A stretch of 64,000 nucleotides of DNA from Candidozyma auris (taxonomy: Eukaryota > Ascomycota > Pichiomycetes > Serinales > Metschnikowiaceae). Under the pieces are notes generated by a model, which saw only the letters and a list, made by a program, of their open reading frames with translations, was not told the origin of the DNA and searched no databases. Position 1 is the stretch's first letter. Every line of letters starts with the position of its first letter. This document shows positions 27,036-36,397 of the stretch, piece by piece. The stretch covers positions 1,612,001 to 1,676,000 of the forward strand of contig NC_072814.1 of assembly GCF_003013715.1 (NCBI RefSeq), in the 5' to 3' direction. The translations under genes were made by a program, and so were the position numbers.

Positions 27036-30000
27036 CTAGTACTCTTCTTGCTCGGGAACTTTGAACCGTAGATTGTACCCTTTGTTGTAAACGCGCCGCA
27101 AGCTGATCTCAAACTCGTCTGCAGATTCGAGCTCAAGATATTTTTTGTATAAAAGTAGGGCAGTTCTGGCATCCTCAATCGAGTCGTGATTAGCCTTTTG
27201 TACAGATTCATTGAGTACCATGTATGCTAAAAATTTGAGACTCAACTTTCTCTTTATATCCGGTAGGTAGTAGAGCTCAGCAGTATCACGAATCTGACTC
27301 TTGGGCACTTGCAAGTTGATGCATCTGAAATCACTCTTAAGACCGTGACCTACAAAGGTGCACCCCAAGTTCAATAAAAGCCAGAGTTTGCGGTAAGCTG
27401 TTTGAAGAGTAACAAGAGTTTTGGTGGAGGTGTGCGGGTCGAGATCGCCTTCTTCGATACCAGAAAATTCCGTAAGATTATCGAAAATGGGCTTCGTATG
27501 CACAATATAGTCATCAATGAAGGGCACGCCGTACTTTTCGCCTTCACCTCTCAAGGCAGATATTCGGGCTAATGAGAGCACACTTGGCCTAATAATCCTC
27601 TTCTTTGTGGTCAACCTCGCTTCTGCAACCTCTGGCTTCAATGAGACAAACTCGGCGTCGATGGCAATGAGGCTCCCTATTTGTGGCGCTTCTCGTCTGG
27701 TGAGAAGCTCATACTCTCTCTTGATTCCTTCTCTTACACCGGTGGCAAAGTGGTCTCGATATAAGATCGAGTCATTAAGTCGTTCTATTGAACGGAAAAA
27801 TTCAATCTCAAAGTAAGAAAAGTTTTGATTGTGTGGGTTCTCCGCATTATGATACACCAATACAACCGGCTTTTTCCAGCTGTAAGAGAGGTTAAAAACT
27901 TCATCTTCAGGAACTGTCATCACCAAGAAGTCATTAAATAAAAACCATTGGTCTTTACCAGAGGCTGGTGACCGGATCTTGATGAAGGAGACCATGTTGT
28001 GCTTTCCGGGGGCGCTGGTGGCATCATGGTTGATTTGGCATGAATAACCGAGAAGCTCGTACTTGTCTGCCTGTTGATGGAGTTGAGTGACCACTGGCTT
28101 GAAACTGACTTTTTTATTATTGCCTATTGTCGCGTAAAACTCAGGGACGAGCCATTTCTTGTAGTGTCTCAAAAGCTCGTACTCCTGAGCTGTGAAGGGA
28201 ATATTGATCAGAAGGACTGGTCCCAACTTCGTTAGGGTTTGCCTTATCTCAAGTGGGAAAGGATTCGTATTGGAAGCCGGTAAGATCTTGTTTTGATTCA
28301 AGGAGTACTCGAGGTATGTCAATAGAGTGTAGTTTCGTTTGGTAAGCACTGCTTGAGGTGGCACGTATGTGTTTTGTCCTATTCCTCCTCCGGTTCTGTT
28401 CAATGTGCTTGCAGGAGGTGTCATCAAGTCCAAAGTTGCCTGTGAACCTTGCTGCATTTCTATGAACTCTCCATTGGTAGTATAGATATTGAGCTCATAG
28501 TGCATGGATGTCATGTCTTGTAAAAATAGGTTGAACTGCTTGGCGTAGTCGTTTATCACTGACTCGACTAAGAATTTGTTGAAAGTGATTATCAATGTCT
28601 GGAGCTGAAAAGCATTTAAAGAAACGCCTTCATCCTTGATAATTAGCCCGTGTGCCTTGGCAACCGGACTCTCGCTTAAAATTTGGGAGAAATTATTTAT
28701 GCTGACATTCTTTCCACCGGCTTTATGCATCATATCAAACAAGTATCCTAGTTCATTCAACACGGATGAGCCTTGAGGGTTGTGCTGGTCTATGATAACT
28801 TCCGAAGAATTAGGTAGCCACTCCTCAAGAAGACTGCCAGTAACAACGCTGTAAAATATGGGCAGGAATCTGTAGATTTGAATAAGTGAGTTGGCATACG
28901 AGTTGTCCAAATGGTTTTCAAGACCACAAAAAGAGCCCCCAGATCTGTTGTAATACTCGAAATCGAAGTCGTCCACTCCAAACTTCGAGTACTGAATCTC
29001 TAGCCGGCTGTAGCACGAAGGCACCTGATTAGTGTACGATGCTTTATATTGAAAGATAGTCTCGGAGTCATTCTCATCGTGAAATGCCGAAATCTTTGTG
29101 GTTTGAGCGTTTTTGTCATTATTTCTGTGCCCTTCATGAAATGAAGCGGTACTTCCAGGATTAGGTGATCCCGTCTCTGTTTCTCTATTGAAAGAAATCG
29201 GCGATGCCGTAGCACTTCGCTCACTGATAAACTTCGGAACGAGATTCTGCTTGGTATTATTGAATTTGTCCTTCGTTGGAGCTTTCAAATGATCGCCCTC
29301 ATCATCAGTTACAACATTACGAGGACCGTATTTTCTTGGATCATAAGGCAAAAACTTTCCAGGATTCCGCTCACTGAGCTCTAGGAGTTCTTGGTCAATT
29401 TTTACGGGAGTTTTCAGTGTCTCTTTTGTAAAGATCCTTTCAGCTGGAATGTACGACGCAAGGTACTCTTTATAGTACGGCAAACCAACCAGATTGAGCG
29501 GGTAGGGCTCATCTAATCCCACTGCGTTCACTGATGATGGCTGCGACGTGACCTCAGGTAGATCAAGTGAGATAGGATAGCTAACAAAGTTTCCAGGACC
29601 ATTGGAATTGATACCCCATAGGCTCAAAGTATTATGACCGTCTGTAAAGGCAAGAAACTCTCCATTATCGCTCACATCGAGATTCAGCAAGTACAGAGAG
29701 TTCATCCCTGACACAGAATTTGCTGGAGATGGCGATGTAAGGTCTGCTTGGTATAAGTGAACTTGCAGCTGATCGTACATATCGACAAACTGGATCTGGC
29801 CAGCTGACGATGCAATCACGACGATATTCGGTATTTTTGGGTAGAATTTGGCAAACTTTGCGCCCGCGGGGAATGGGATGGGTGAAACCACACGCATCAT
29901 TCTCAAGTCATAGATATTTACTAAAGGGTCCACGACGTAATTCGCGGAGCCCGAAGCGCCATATCTTCTAGGCCGAGAGGAGAGCCCGCATGTAGCTACA

Positions 30001-30711
30001 TAGTTGCCTTTAACATCAAGGTCTGAAAGAAGACCGCTGTGACCTGAGAAGCTTTTGATCACCTCATTGGAATTCGGGTCAAAAAGGTCCACCGAGCCTG
30101 AATTGTTTCCTAACGCTAGCAATTTCGACAGGTGGTTGATGAAGCGCAATTCTTTGTCGTGACTGAAGTACTGAATAGCAGACGGCTTGTTCATGTCTAT
30201 TTTAAACAAGGAGTGAGTGCCGCCCACAATGATATCCGTCGAAGTGGAGTACGCCAGCGTCAAGCACGTCAAACCGGAAAAGGCTTGTTTGTCATGGTCA
30301 CTTTTTAGCTGCAGCTGTGTTAGGCAAGCTTCATTGATGCCTCGCCTCGTGTTAAAAGTGATGGAGTTTTTGGACAAGGCGAAGATGCCCTTCTTGTGGT
30401 TCAATTGCTGCAAGATTGGATCCCCTCTAGGAGAAGCTCTGAATCTTGTGTAGCTGTACAAAGAGACGGGAGGCTGAATCCCGAATCCGGCATTATCTGG
30501 CAGCATCGAGGTGAACGACGAGGCGTACCCGCCGGAGTCTGCACACCATAGAAGATTGCAAGTGTGGTCGAATAGTAGCGAGGTCAATTGGCCGGTTTCA
30601 CCCGAACGGCTCAGTCGGCTCGTAACGGGGATTCGAGTTACCTGGAGTTAGCAGAAAAAAACAAGATAATACCGTAAATTTAGATAAACATACCTCAGTC
30701 CAACCGTCCAT
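27036..30711 (-). CDS. PAN2: Poly(A)-specific deadenylase catalytic subunit Pan2 (two exons)
   Basis: I join an 18-nt exon 1 (30711-30694, MDGWTE) to exon 2 (30641-27036), giving 1207 aa. The new N-terminus reads MDGWTEVTRI, like the MDxxW-EV-RI start of filamentous-fungal Pan2. The uninterrupted frame alone would have to begin at a TTG. Domains are a WD40 propeller (about 40-350), a linker, an inactive ubiquitin-hydrolase-like domain (about 530-900) and a C-terminal DEDD exonuclease. The exonuclease carries LIAIDAEFVSL, GHGLKSDFRC and HDSIEDARTALLLYKKY, which supply the acidic metal ligands. Pan2 with Pan3 trims mRNA poly(A) tails in the cytoplasm. The intron is only 52 bp, with GTATGT, TGCTAAC and CAG in place. 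Confidence 0.9.
30642..30693 (-). other. PAN2 52-bp intron
   Basis: On the minus strand this has donor GTATGT (30693-30688), branch TGCTAAC (30653-30647) and acceptor TCCAG ending at 30642. Splicing keeps the frame and gives a family-like N-terminus. The branch-to-acceptor gap is only five nucleotides. Confidence 0.85.
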
Positions 30712-31481
30712 GGTGGTTTCTTTGGTTGTGTAGTGTAGATAGTATTGATATCCAACGCGAGAGTGTAGTGTATAGAGGAGAGCAGAGGGTTGAGACAGGG
30801 GAACCAAGGAAGACCAAGACGCTACAAGGGAGGGCAGGTGATAATACAGATCAAGCTATTTCGAGACCGCAAAGGCGTCAATGTGACAACATTGAACGTT
30901 CTTGTGGATTGTCCTGTGTCCACGTGACGTTCCAATTTTTTTTCCCGGGCGGGTGGAGGGTCCCCAGCGCATAACCTCCATAAACCTTCCCAAGTTGCAG
31001 CCATTCTCGAACAATCACGTTATGGGAGACGAATAACCCAGACGCTGGCAAATTGACTCATTCCATGATCGTTTTGAACTCTTCTGAGAAACATTACTCA
31101 TGACTCGAACAAAAATAAAAAAAAAGTCGCCCACTGTTGCCACTCACGTCACTATTAGTCATAGGCTGCCACCTTTTTTGGTCCCTTAACTATGCGCTCA
31201 ATTATGGAGACCACACTGTAGGGGCCTGTGAAGTCTCACTATTCAGTATGAGAGTGTGTACCCTCGCTCGCATGTGGCACCCCACAGGGCCCATATACAA
31301 ACGCACCCTCGCAGCTCTCACTGTTTACAATATATAAAGGAACCGTGGTCCCCTGGTGTGTCTTCCTTTTTTTTTTGTTGACTAACCACACTTCATCTTT
31401 CATACATTTTTGGTCTCATCCCTTGAGTTTATAGAGCTCGTCTCATTCACATCCCCTCCTTGATCATCACTACACTGTACC
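30712..31481. promoter_or_regulatory. Divergent PAN2 / unknown-gene promoter region
   Basis: This 770-bp gap holds CACGTG at 30921-30926 and an AGTTGCAGCCA variant at 30993-31003. It also has G/C-rich CCCGGGCGGG sequence near 30944, AGGGG at 31220-31224, a TATATAAAG box at 31331-31339 (143 bp before the next ATG), CCCCT at 31350-31354 and a T-tract (31368-31377). The TATA box and AGGGG/CCCCT elements suggest a regulated, possibly stress- or nutrient-responsive promoter for the gene to the right. Confidence 0.5.
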
Positions 31482-31925
31482 ATGTTTAAGTCTGTCTTGT
31501 CTGGGTGGTTTACCAAGTCGCTGTCGCTGGTGCCCTTGGCTTCCTCCGAGGTCAACCGCTCCTTCACCATGGCTGGCAGAGACTCCCACCAGGTGTACCA
31601 CGTGTCGATGAACGACGACAACACTGACGACTTTGTCGACATTGCGTACCGCAAGTTGTCGTATGCTGAGGTGGCGTCGATTGCCAGACACAGACAGCAG
31701 ACTTCGAAGGTGCCTCATGGCCGTTGCTCTTCGCCCCGGGTGGCCCACAACCGGTACGCTGTTTTGGCGGCGAACGACGACGACGACGACGCCTCCGAGC
31801 TGGTGTACTCGGAGAAGTTCAAGATCAACAACTACTTTAGCAAGAATAAGGTGTACAAGCAAGCCGATAAGGTAAAGGCGGCTCGCAGCAAGCAGAAGAA
31901 GGCGTACAACGGCAGGTCCCACTGA
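31482..31925 (+). CDS. Unknown small basic/acidic protein
   Basis: I do not recognise this 147-aa protein. It has a weakly hydrophobic N-terminus (MFKSVLSGWFTKSLSLVPL), a conserved-looking LSYAEVASIARHRQQ segment near residue 65-80, and RYAVLAANDDDDDASELV. The C-terminus is Lys-rich (KVYKQADKVKAARSKQKKAYNG). Its C- and G-ending codons differ from the AT-rich DNA around it, which supports real and well-expressed coding. It has a TATA box 143 bp upstream and AGGGG/CCCCT motifs nearby, consistent with an inducible gene. A large antisense frame covers it, but the plus frame has the ATG, promoter and codon support. A second in-frame ATG (residue 30) could give a shorter form without the N-terminal segment. 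Confidence 0.65.
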   Translation: MFKSVLSGWFTKSLSLVPLASSEVNRSFTMAGRDSHQVYHVSMNDDNTDDFVDIAYRKLSYAEVASIARHRQQTSKVPHGRCSSPRVAHNRYAVLAANDDDDDASELVYSEKFKINNYFSKNKVYKQADKVKAARSKQKKAYNGRSH

Positions 31926-32100
31926 GCTCACAAAAAATTTTTAAAATAACTATCTATATAATATATCGGCGCCGGCGTTGCTTATTTATTCCTCCTCAGT
32001 CGCTACGTTTACTTCGTCGACACTGTGTGTCTGTGGGCTCTTACTCAATACATGCCATTCTCTTATCATGTATAGTGCTTATCAGGTACCGCGCGCTGTA

Positions 32101-32130
32101 AACACTGATAACAGTGTTGGCAGCCCAACA
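32101..32130. repeat. Two overlapping inverted repeats
   Basis: AACACTG-ATAA-CAGTGTT (32101-32118) overlaps TGTTGG-CAGC-CCAACA (32115-32130). Both arms are perfect. They could form short hairpins or be a double palindromic protein site; the role is unknown. Confidence 0.6.
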
Positions 32131-32465
32131 ATACTATAGGCTTGGCGTTAATCAAGAGGCCGAGTGAGGTTTTTGGCTGTTTTGTTTTTGATTCCTCGAG
32201 CGTATTGGCATTGTGGGTTCAAAATCTCTGTGCATGGGTGTTGTTCCCCAGATTAGTAAGGCAGTGTGTTTAGGTAGCTCGACTTGTGTGCAGTACTCTG
32301 TGACGTAAATTCAAACCTGACCTCGTGGCGTCATGAACGCACGTTGTGTTTAGCAATACACGTGTGGTTTGTAATGTTTCATTTGCTATCCCGATTTTGT
32401 AAATTCTTATTGTCGGCAAGTAAAAAGAAAGGATAGTTTGTACAAGATATCCTACAAAAAGTTAC

Positions 32466-32536
32466 TCCGATACGGGGAGTCGAACCCCGGTCTGCTCGGT
32501 GAAAGCGAACCGTGATAGCCGTTACACTATATCGGA
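32466..32536 (-). tRNA. tRNA-Glu (anticodon UUC)
   Basis: The 71-nt minus-strand sequence folds as a cloverleaf. It has acceptor TCCGATA/TATCGGA, D-arm GTGT...TCAC, anticodon stem GTTCG/CGAGC with loop CTTTCAC (anticodon TTC), and T-arm CGGGG-TTCGACT-CCCCG. The internal B box GGTTCGACTCC is present and a T5 terminator follows at 32460-32456. There is no intron. Confidence 0.97.
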
Positions 32537-32712
32537 TTTGTTATATCAGAAGAAGTTGACGAAAATATATATCATGTGAACGTTTCACTTAAAAACCAGT
32601 GAATACTCGAGTTCTTGTTCTCATATTTGCATTTTATACTTTAAAAAGCTGAAAAAGTGCGATTTACTATCAAATTTAGGTCTGTAAAGCCTTCAGCTCA
32701 ATCCCCATAGAA

Positions 32713-32723
32713 TGGCTGCAAAA
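32713..32723 (-). promoter_or_regulatory. Exact TTTTGCAGCCA element in the gene-poor region
   Basis: TGGCTGCAAAA on plus, 177 bp upstream of tRNA-Glu and far from any protein gene. It could mark an unannotated transcript. Confidence 0.4.
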
Positions 32724-33788
32724 TAGACTCGAACTAACCTCAAAGATGAATTAATACACATTAGGTCTGATTTCAGACAGTCTTTGTGATACGCAGGTAC
32801 ATTTTTGTGGACAGCTCCAAATTTGCTCCGTAGAAGTGTCTATAAGGGCGTGGTGTAGAAGAATCGTATGGTTGAACTTAGCAATGATAGAGACTTCTCG
32901 AGTAGCTGATCTCTTGTACCCCATGAAATACTGACATTTTTTAACTTGATGTACTCCGCTTTTCTCAATTGTCTCTTTCACTTTTGAGCCAATTGAAATG
33001 AAGTATAGACTTGCTTGGTGAGGGAGTGAGCTCAGTTGCCCTCAAATTGCACCAATATTGCCTACCAAGACCCTTGTAAGGGTAGGAATAGATATATGTT
33101 TCAAAATTGAGCGTCTTAAACTCGATTTTTCTCTACAGTCATTTCAATGCTAATGTGAGAGACGCCTATACCTTTGTAGGAGAAGTGCCTCTAACAAGTG
33201 AAGCTGTGTAAAGGTTTGTTTTCTACAGCGATTTACTTTAATGTCGAAAAATGGTTTTTCCAGAGTTATTCTCAATTTGGTAATTATCGTGCCTTACTAT
33301 CTGATCCTTTCATTCCTACTCTTCTCTCGCTCAAACTTCGGCCACTGTTCTTTCCTTTATTGATATCTTCAAAAAAGCTGCACTGGTTGCAACTTCCTCA
33401 ATGAGAAAAGCTGGCAAGAATGTGGTCGAAATGCAGCTCACGGAAATGGATCACGATCTTCACGATAAGTGTTTGAACTCATTTTAATGCTTCGGGATAT
33501 TGAAGGCTTAATCTCATCAAACTCAAAAACTGTAAAAGTCATTTGACTTTTTTAGGCACTTGTCAAATACGTCGATTGCCGACAGAACCAGTACACTGCA
33601 GCATTAACTCCTTCCAATTTTGCACTTTCCTTTCTGCTCATCCCATGGGTTATATAAAGCCAGAGTTCAAATTGAACTAATTTCTCTTCAGACACTTCTT
33701 CTACTTCTACCCAAATTTACCAAAGTTTCGCTAAGATTTTTTCAAATACTTGCCCCACCACTCGATATAGCTCATAACACCGAACTCT

Positions 33789-34327
33789 ATGCCTCCACAC
33801 CTTATTCCCATCTCTGTCGAGTTTGAAAGTCCTAAAGAGCTTAATGATCCTCCAGTTATTAAAGCTCTCGACGAGAAGCTTGCAGCTAGAAAGAGACTTG
33901 AAGCTCGCTATAGAAACTTTGCTGCTTATAAAGAATTTCGCTTGAAAGCAGAATTTGATGCTAGGGGAAAGGGAATTGAAGCTGCTAAAATAGTGGAATA
34001 CGAAGCTCTGAAGGATGCTGAATCCATAAATCTGGCAAGCCAAGACGAGTCTATGTCACCATTGATAAGTTGCTCGAACAAAGAAATTGAACGCAAGTCT
34101 CCTCTTCCAAGTATGAACGTTACACAATGTCTGTCTTATCAATTGATAGACTGGGCTTCAGTATCTGCTGCAAAGACTTTTTTAAAAAAACACCTTGGCT
34201 GAAATATTGGCGGGGTTATCACACGCTAAGGGTTAGAACGAACAGGCGATTTACGAAATTGGCTGGTCAGACAAAAGCTCCTTGTATGTACTATAAGCAC
34301 CTATCTAAGCGTCACAGTCAATAGGAA
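33789..34327 (+). CDS. Unknown ORF split across an A7 run (137 aa, or about 180 aa if frameshifted)
   Basis: The zero frame from the ATG at 33789 gives 137 aa and stops at 34202. The protein begins MPPHLIPISVEFE and has a charged helical middle (LAARKRLEARYRNFAAYKEFRLKAE) and a Lys-containing end. At 34178-34190 lies TTTTTTAAAAAAA. A minus-one shift on A-AAA-AAA (34184-34190) would continue into a second open frame. That frame adds a basic segment with PWLKYWRGYHTLRVRTNRRF and ends at TAG near 34325. I know no homologue. It may be a species-specific gene with a homopolymer indel, a programmed frameshift, a decaying gene, or a short gene that simply ends at 34202. Confidence 0.4.
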
Positions 34328-35410
34328 AGATTTTCCTTAGTGTACCTTTATATTCGTTAAAGGGTTCCAGTTATCAAGCATAGTTTACCCTAGCTTTGTA
34401 AATTAGGCAATCTAGATACGCTCTTTTCTTCCTCTATGATCCACTGCACAAGCATATATACACTGTATTGGTGAAAGTCAGTTAGCACTCAGGAACTTCT
34501 CTTTGTTGGCAGTGTGATATATGAGCAGAGGAGAGGATGGTCTATCTAACCATTACAGAATAAGAATCCTCGCTTTCTCTTTTAAGAGCAACCCCTTTAC
34601 TATGAGTAGGCAGACTACAGTATTTCCGGTCCACTCCTTTGCTGAAATACCTATACCAAGATGCAAAGTAAAGTTCCTCTAGTGATTGCTCTTTTTAACA
34701 CAAGACAATTGTTGTCCAGGCAAAAATTTGTTTTCTCCAAAGAGAGCCTTCAATCTTTCATTTTGGGTCGTATACATTTTTAACGTAGCATGACTTTGAA
34801 GGCAAAGTTCTACCCTCGGTATCTTTCACTGTGACCTCCACGTGAAAAGATTCAAGTCTCGTAAAGTAAGTTGCACTCCAAAGGTGCTTATGAAACAGAA
34901 TATAGTTAAGTAGAGAGTGCATTTAGAGTTATTATGTTGTTCCAGTGGCACTTGGTCGTGAAAGCAGTATCACATGTCTCTCACAATTACAATTTAGAAA
35001 CGTATTGGCAAATCGTTTATTGAAACTCAGATCTTGGCGATTAATAATGCATCTTGAGAATTATTTTATCGGGCAAAAAGATGCACAGAAGGATGATACC
35101 ATATGACATCGCAATTAGCTATCCATTTTCGGACTTCAATGGCACTTGTGCGACGTTGAGATCTATTATTATTTATTTGAGGTTTTGAGAGAGGCATTCA
35201 AATCTAAAATGAAGAAGTAATGCCCTTTCTGTTTCTTTCAAGATTTGTAATTGATCATTTTAGAACTCAATGGACAATGTTCTGACATTTGGAATGAATT
35301 TGTGAACTATAAGTAGAGGCGATTTGACCTTCAAGAACAGCTTTTATTCATCACACACCCTATCAAGCAAAAGACAAGGACAAAGATAAACAAAAAAACA
35401 AACGCTGAAA
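34328..35410. promoter_or_regulatory. Alpha-pheromone gene upstream region
   Basis: This 1.08-kb AT-rich stretch has no supported gene. AACTATAAGTAGAG near 35306-35319 could be the TATA element about 100 bp before the pheromone ATG. An A-rich leader precedes the ATG. No clear alpha1/Mcm1 composite site was identified by eye. Confidence 0.45.
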
Positions 35411-36064
35411 ATGAAGTTCTCTATCACTGCTATCATCGCTGCTACTGGTTCTTTGGTTGCCGCTGCTCCAACTCCAAGCTCCACTGATGCTCCCTCTTTT
35501 TCTGAGGTTCCATCCTCTGTTGAAAGCTCCTTTGGTGTTCCAACTGAGGCTATCATTGGCCAGTTCTCCTTTGATGCGGATGAGTACCCGTTGCTCACTG
35601 TCTATGAAGACCGTCGCTACATCATTTTGCTTAACTCCACCATCATGGAGGAGGCTTATGCCTCTCTCAACTCTGGAAATGAGAAAAGAGACGCTGAAGC
35701 TGAGGCCAAATGGGGTTGGTTAAGGTTCTTCCCCGGCGAACCATTCGTTAAAAGAGATGCTGAAGCAGATGCTGAAGCCAAATGGGGCTGGTTAAGATTC
35801 TTTCCAGGTGAGCCTTTTGTCAAGAGAGATGCTGAAGCCGACGCCGAGGCTAAGTGGGGCTGGTTGAGATTTTTCCCAGGTGAGCCATTCGTCAAGAGAG
35901 ATGCTGAAGCCGATGCCGAGGCTAAGTGGGGTTGGTTGAGATTTTTCCCAGGTGAGCCCTTTGTCAAGAGAGATGCTGACGCTGAAGCCAAATGGGGATG
36001 GTTGAGATTCTATCCAGGTGAGCCATTTGTCAAGAGGGAAGTTGAAGCTGACCTCGAAGGTTGA
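35411..36064 (+). CDS. Alpha mating pheromone precursor with five repeats
   Basis: This 217-aa secreted precursor has a signal peptide (about residues 1-19, cleavage near AAAP), a pro-region with one N-glycosylation site (Asn75-Ser-Thr), then five copies of a 14-residue peptide. Copies 1-4 read KWGWLRFFPGEPFV; copy 5 reads KWGWLRFYPGEPFV. They start at residues 100, 124, 148, 172 and 194. Each is followed by Lys-Arg (Kex2 site) and preceded by Asp-Ala-Glu-Ala-type spacers suited to dipeptidyl aminopeptidase trimming. The architecture is that of ascomycete alpha-factor genes (MF-alpha). The mature peptide differs strongly from the Saccharomyces one and keeps only a Trp-rich start and a central Pro-Gly turn. 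It should be secreted by alpha cells and sensed by Ste2. The receptor gene is not in the window. Confidence 0.95.
   Translation: MKFSITAIIAATGSLVAAAPTPSSTDAPSFSEVPSSVESSFGVPTEAIIGQFSFDADEYPLLTVYEDRRYIILLNSTIMEEAYASLNSGNEKRDAEAEAKWGWLRFFPGEPFVKRDAEADAEAKWGWLRFFPGEPFVKRDAEADAEAKWGWLRFFPGEPFVKRDAEADAEAKWGWLRFFPGEPFVKRDADAEAKWGWLRFYPGEPFVKREVEADLEG
35708..36037 (+). repeat. Coding tandem repeat of the pheromone unit (72-bp period)
   Basis: Five pheromone-plus-KR units start at 35708, 35780, 35852, 35924 and 35990. The first three steps are 72 bp and the last is 66 bp because its spacer is two codons shorter. Synonymous differences accumulate between units while the peptide is fixed in four of five. 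Confidence 0.95.
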
Positions 36065-36397
36065 ATAATACACTAGGCTCCCAATTCCAACCCTTTATAT
36101 GAATCTTATTGTTTGTTGTTTTTGAATCGATTACAATTACATGATCGCTACAGTAGCTTCGCAGAAGCAGGCAATTTTGCAGCCATCAACACATCACCGC
36201 AGGTAACGTCAAAAAACCTGGAAAGGTTTAATTATCGAACAAAATGCTGAAATCTAATTAAGTGATTATTTGATTTTCTCTTTCGTCATTTTCTGTGTAT
36301 CCCTGCCCTCTCCTCTTCCCGATGGACCTTTGTTCCTCAGCCTGTACAGTTATGAAGATGCGAATATCGCAAACTCTTTCAAGTCTTCCTTTCAAGC
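36065..36397. promoter_or_regulatory. RPC37 upstream region
   Basis: This 333-bp gap contains an exact TTTTGCAGCCA element in gene orientation (36175-36185), 213 bp before the RPC37 ATG, and T-rich sequence near 36260-36300. No gene is seen. Confidence 0.5.
36175..36185 (+). promoter_or_regulatory. Exact TTTTGCAGCCA element upstream of RPC37
   Basis: This exact 11-mer is in gene orientation, 213 bp upstream of RPC37. Confidence 0.45.

Larger units (their letters stand above)
31926..33788. other. Gene-poor region with tRNA-Glu
   Basis: Apart from tRNA-Glu (32466-32536), this 1.9-kb stretch has no supported gene. It holds adjoining inverted repeats at 32101-32130, an exact TTTTGCAGCCA element (minus) at 32713-32723, and AT-rich sequence from 32540. 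No LTR ends were recognised beside the tRNA. Confidence 0.45.

Noticed and set aside
31470..31931. 153-codon minus-strand frame antisense to the unknown 147-aa gene
   Set aside because: It mirrors the plus gene's codon bias, is Val/Arg-rich and artificial-looking, and lacks a promoter. The plus frame has an ATG, TATA box and typical composition.
32721..32740. T-arm-like GACTCGAAC sequence suggesting a second tRNA
   Set aside because: No acceptor, D or anticodon stems can be built around it.
32400..33000. Solo LTR or Ty insertion beside tRNA-Glu
   Set aside because: No TG...CA-bounded repeat with target duplication and no gag/pol-like coding found by eye.
35656..36073. Minus-strand repeat-containing frames over the pheromone gene
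   Set aside because: These are antisense shadows of the tandem repeats; the plus strand has signal peptide, Kex2 sites and pheromone repeats.
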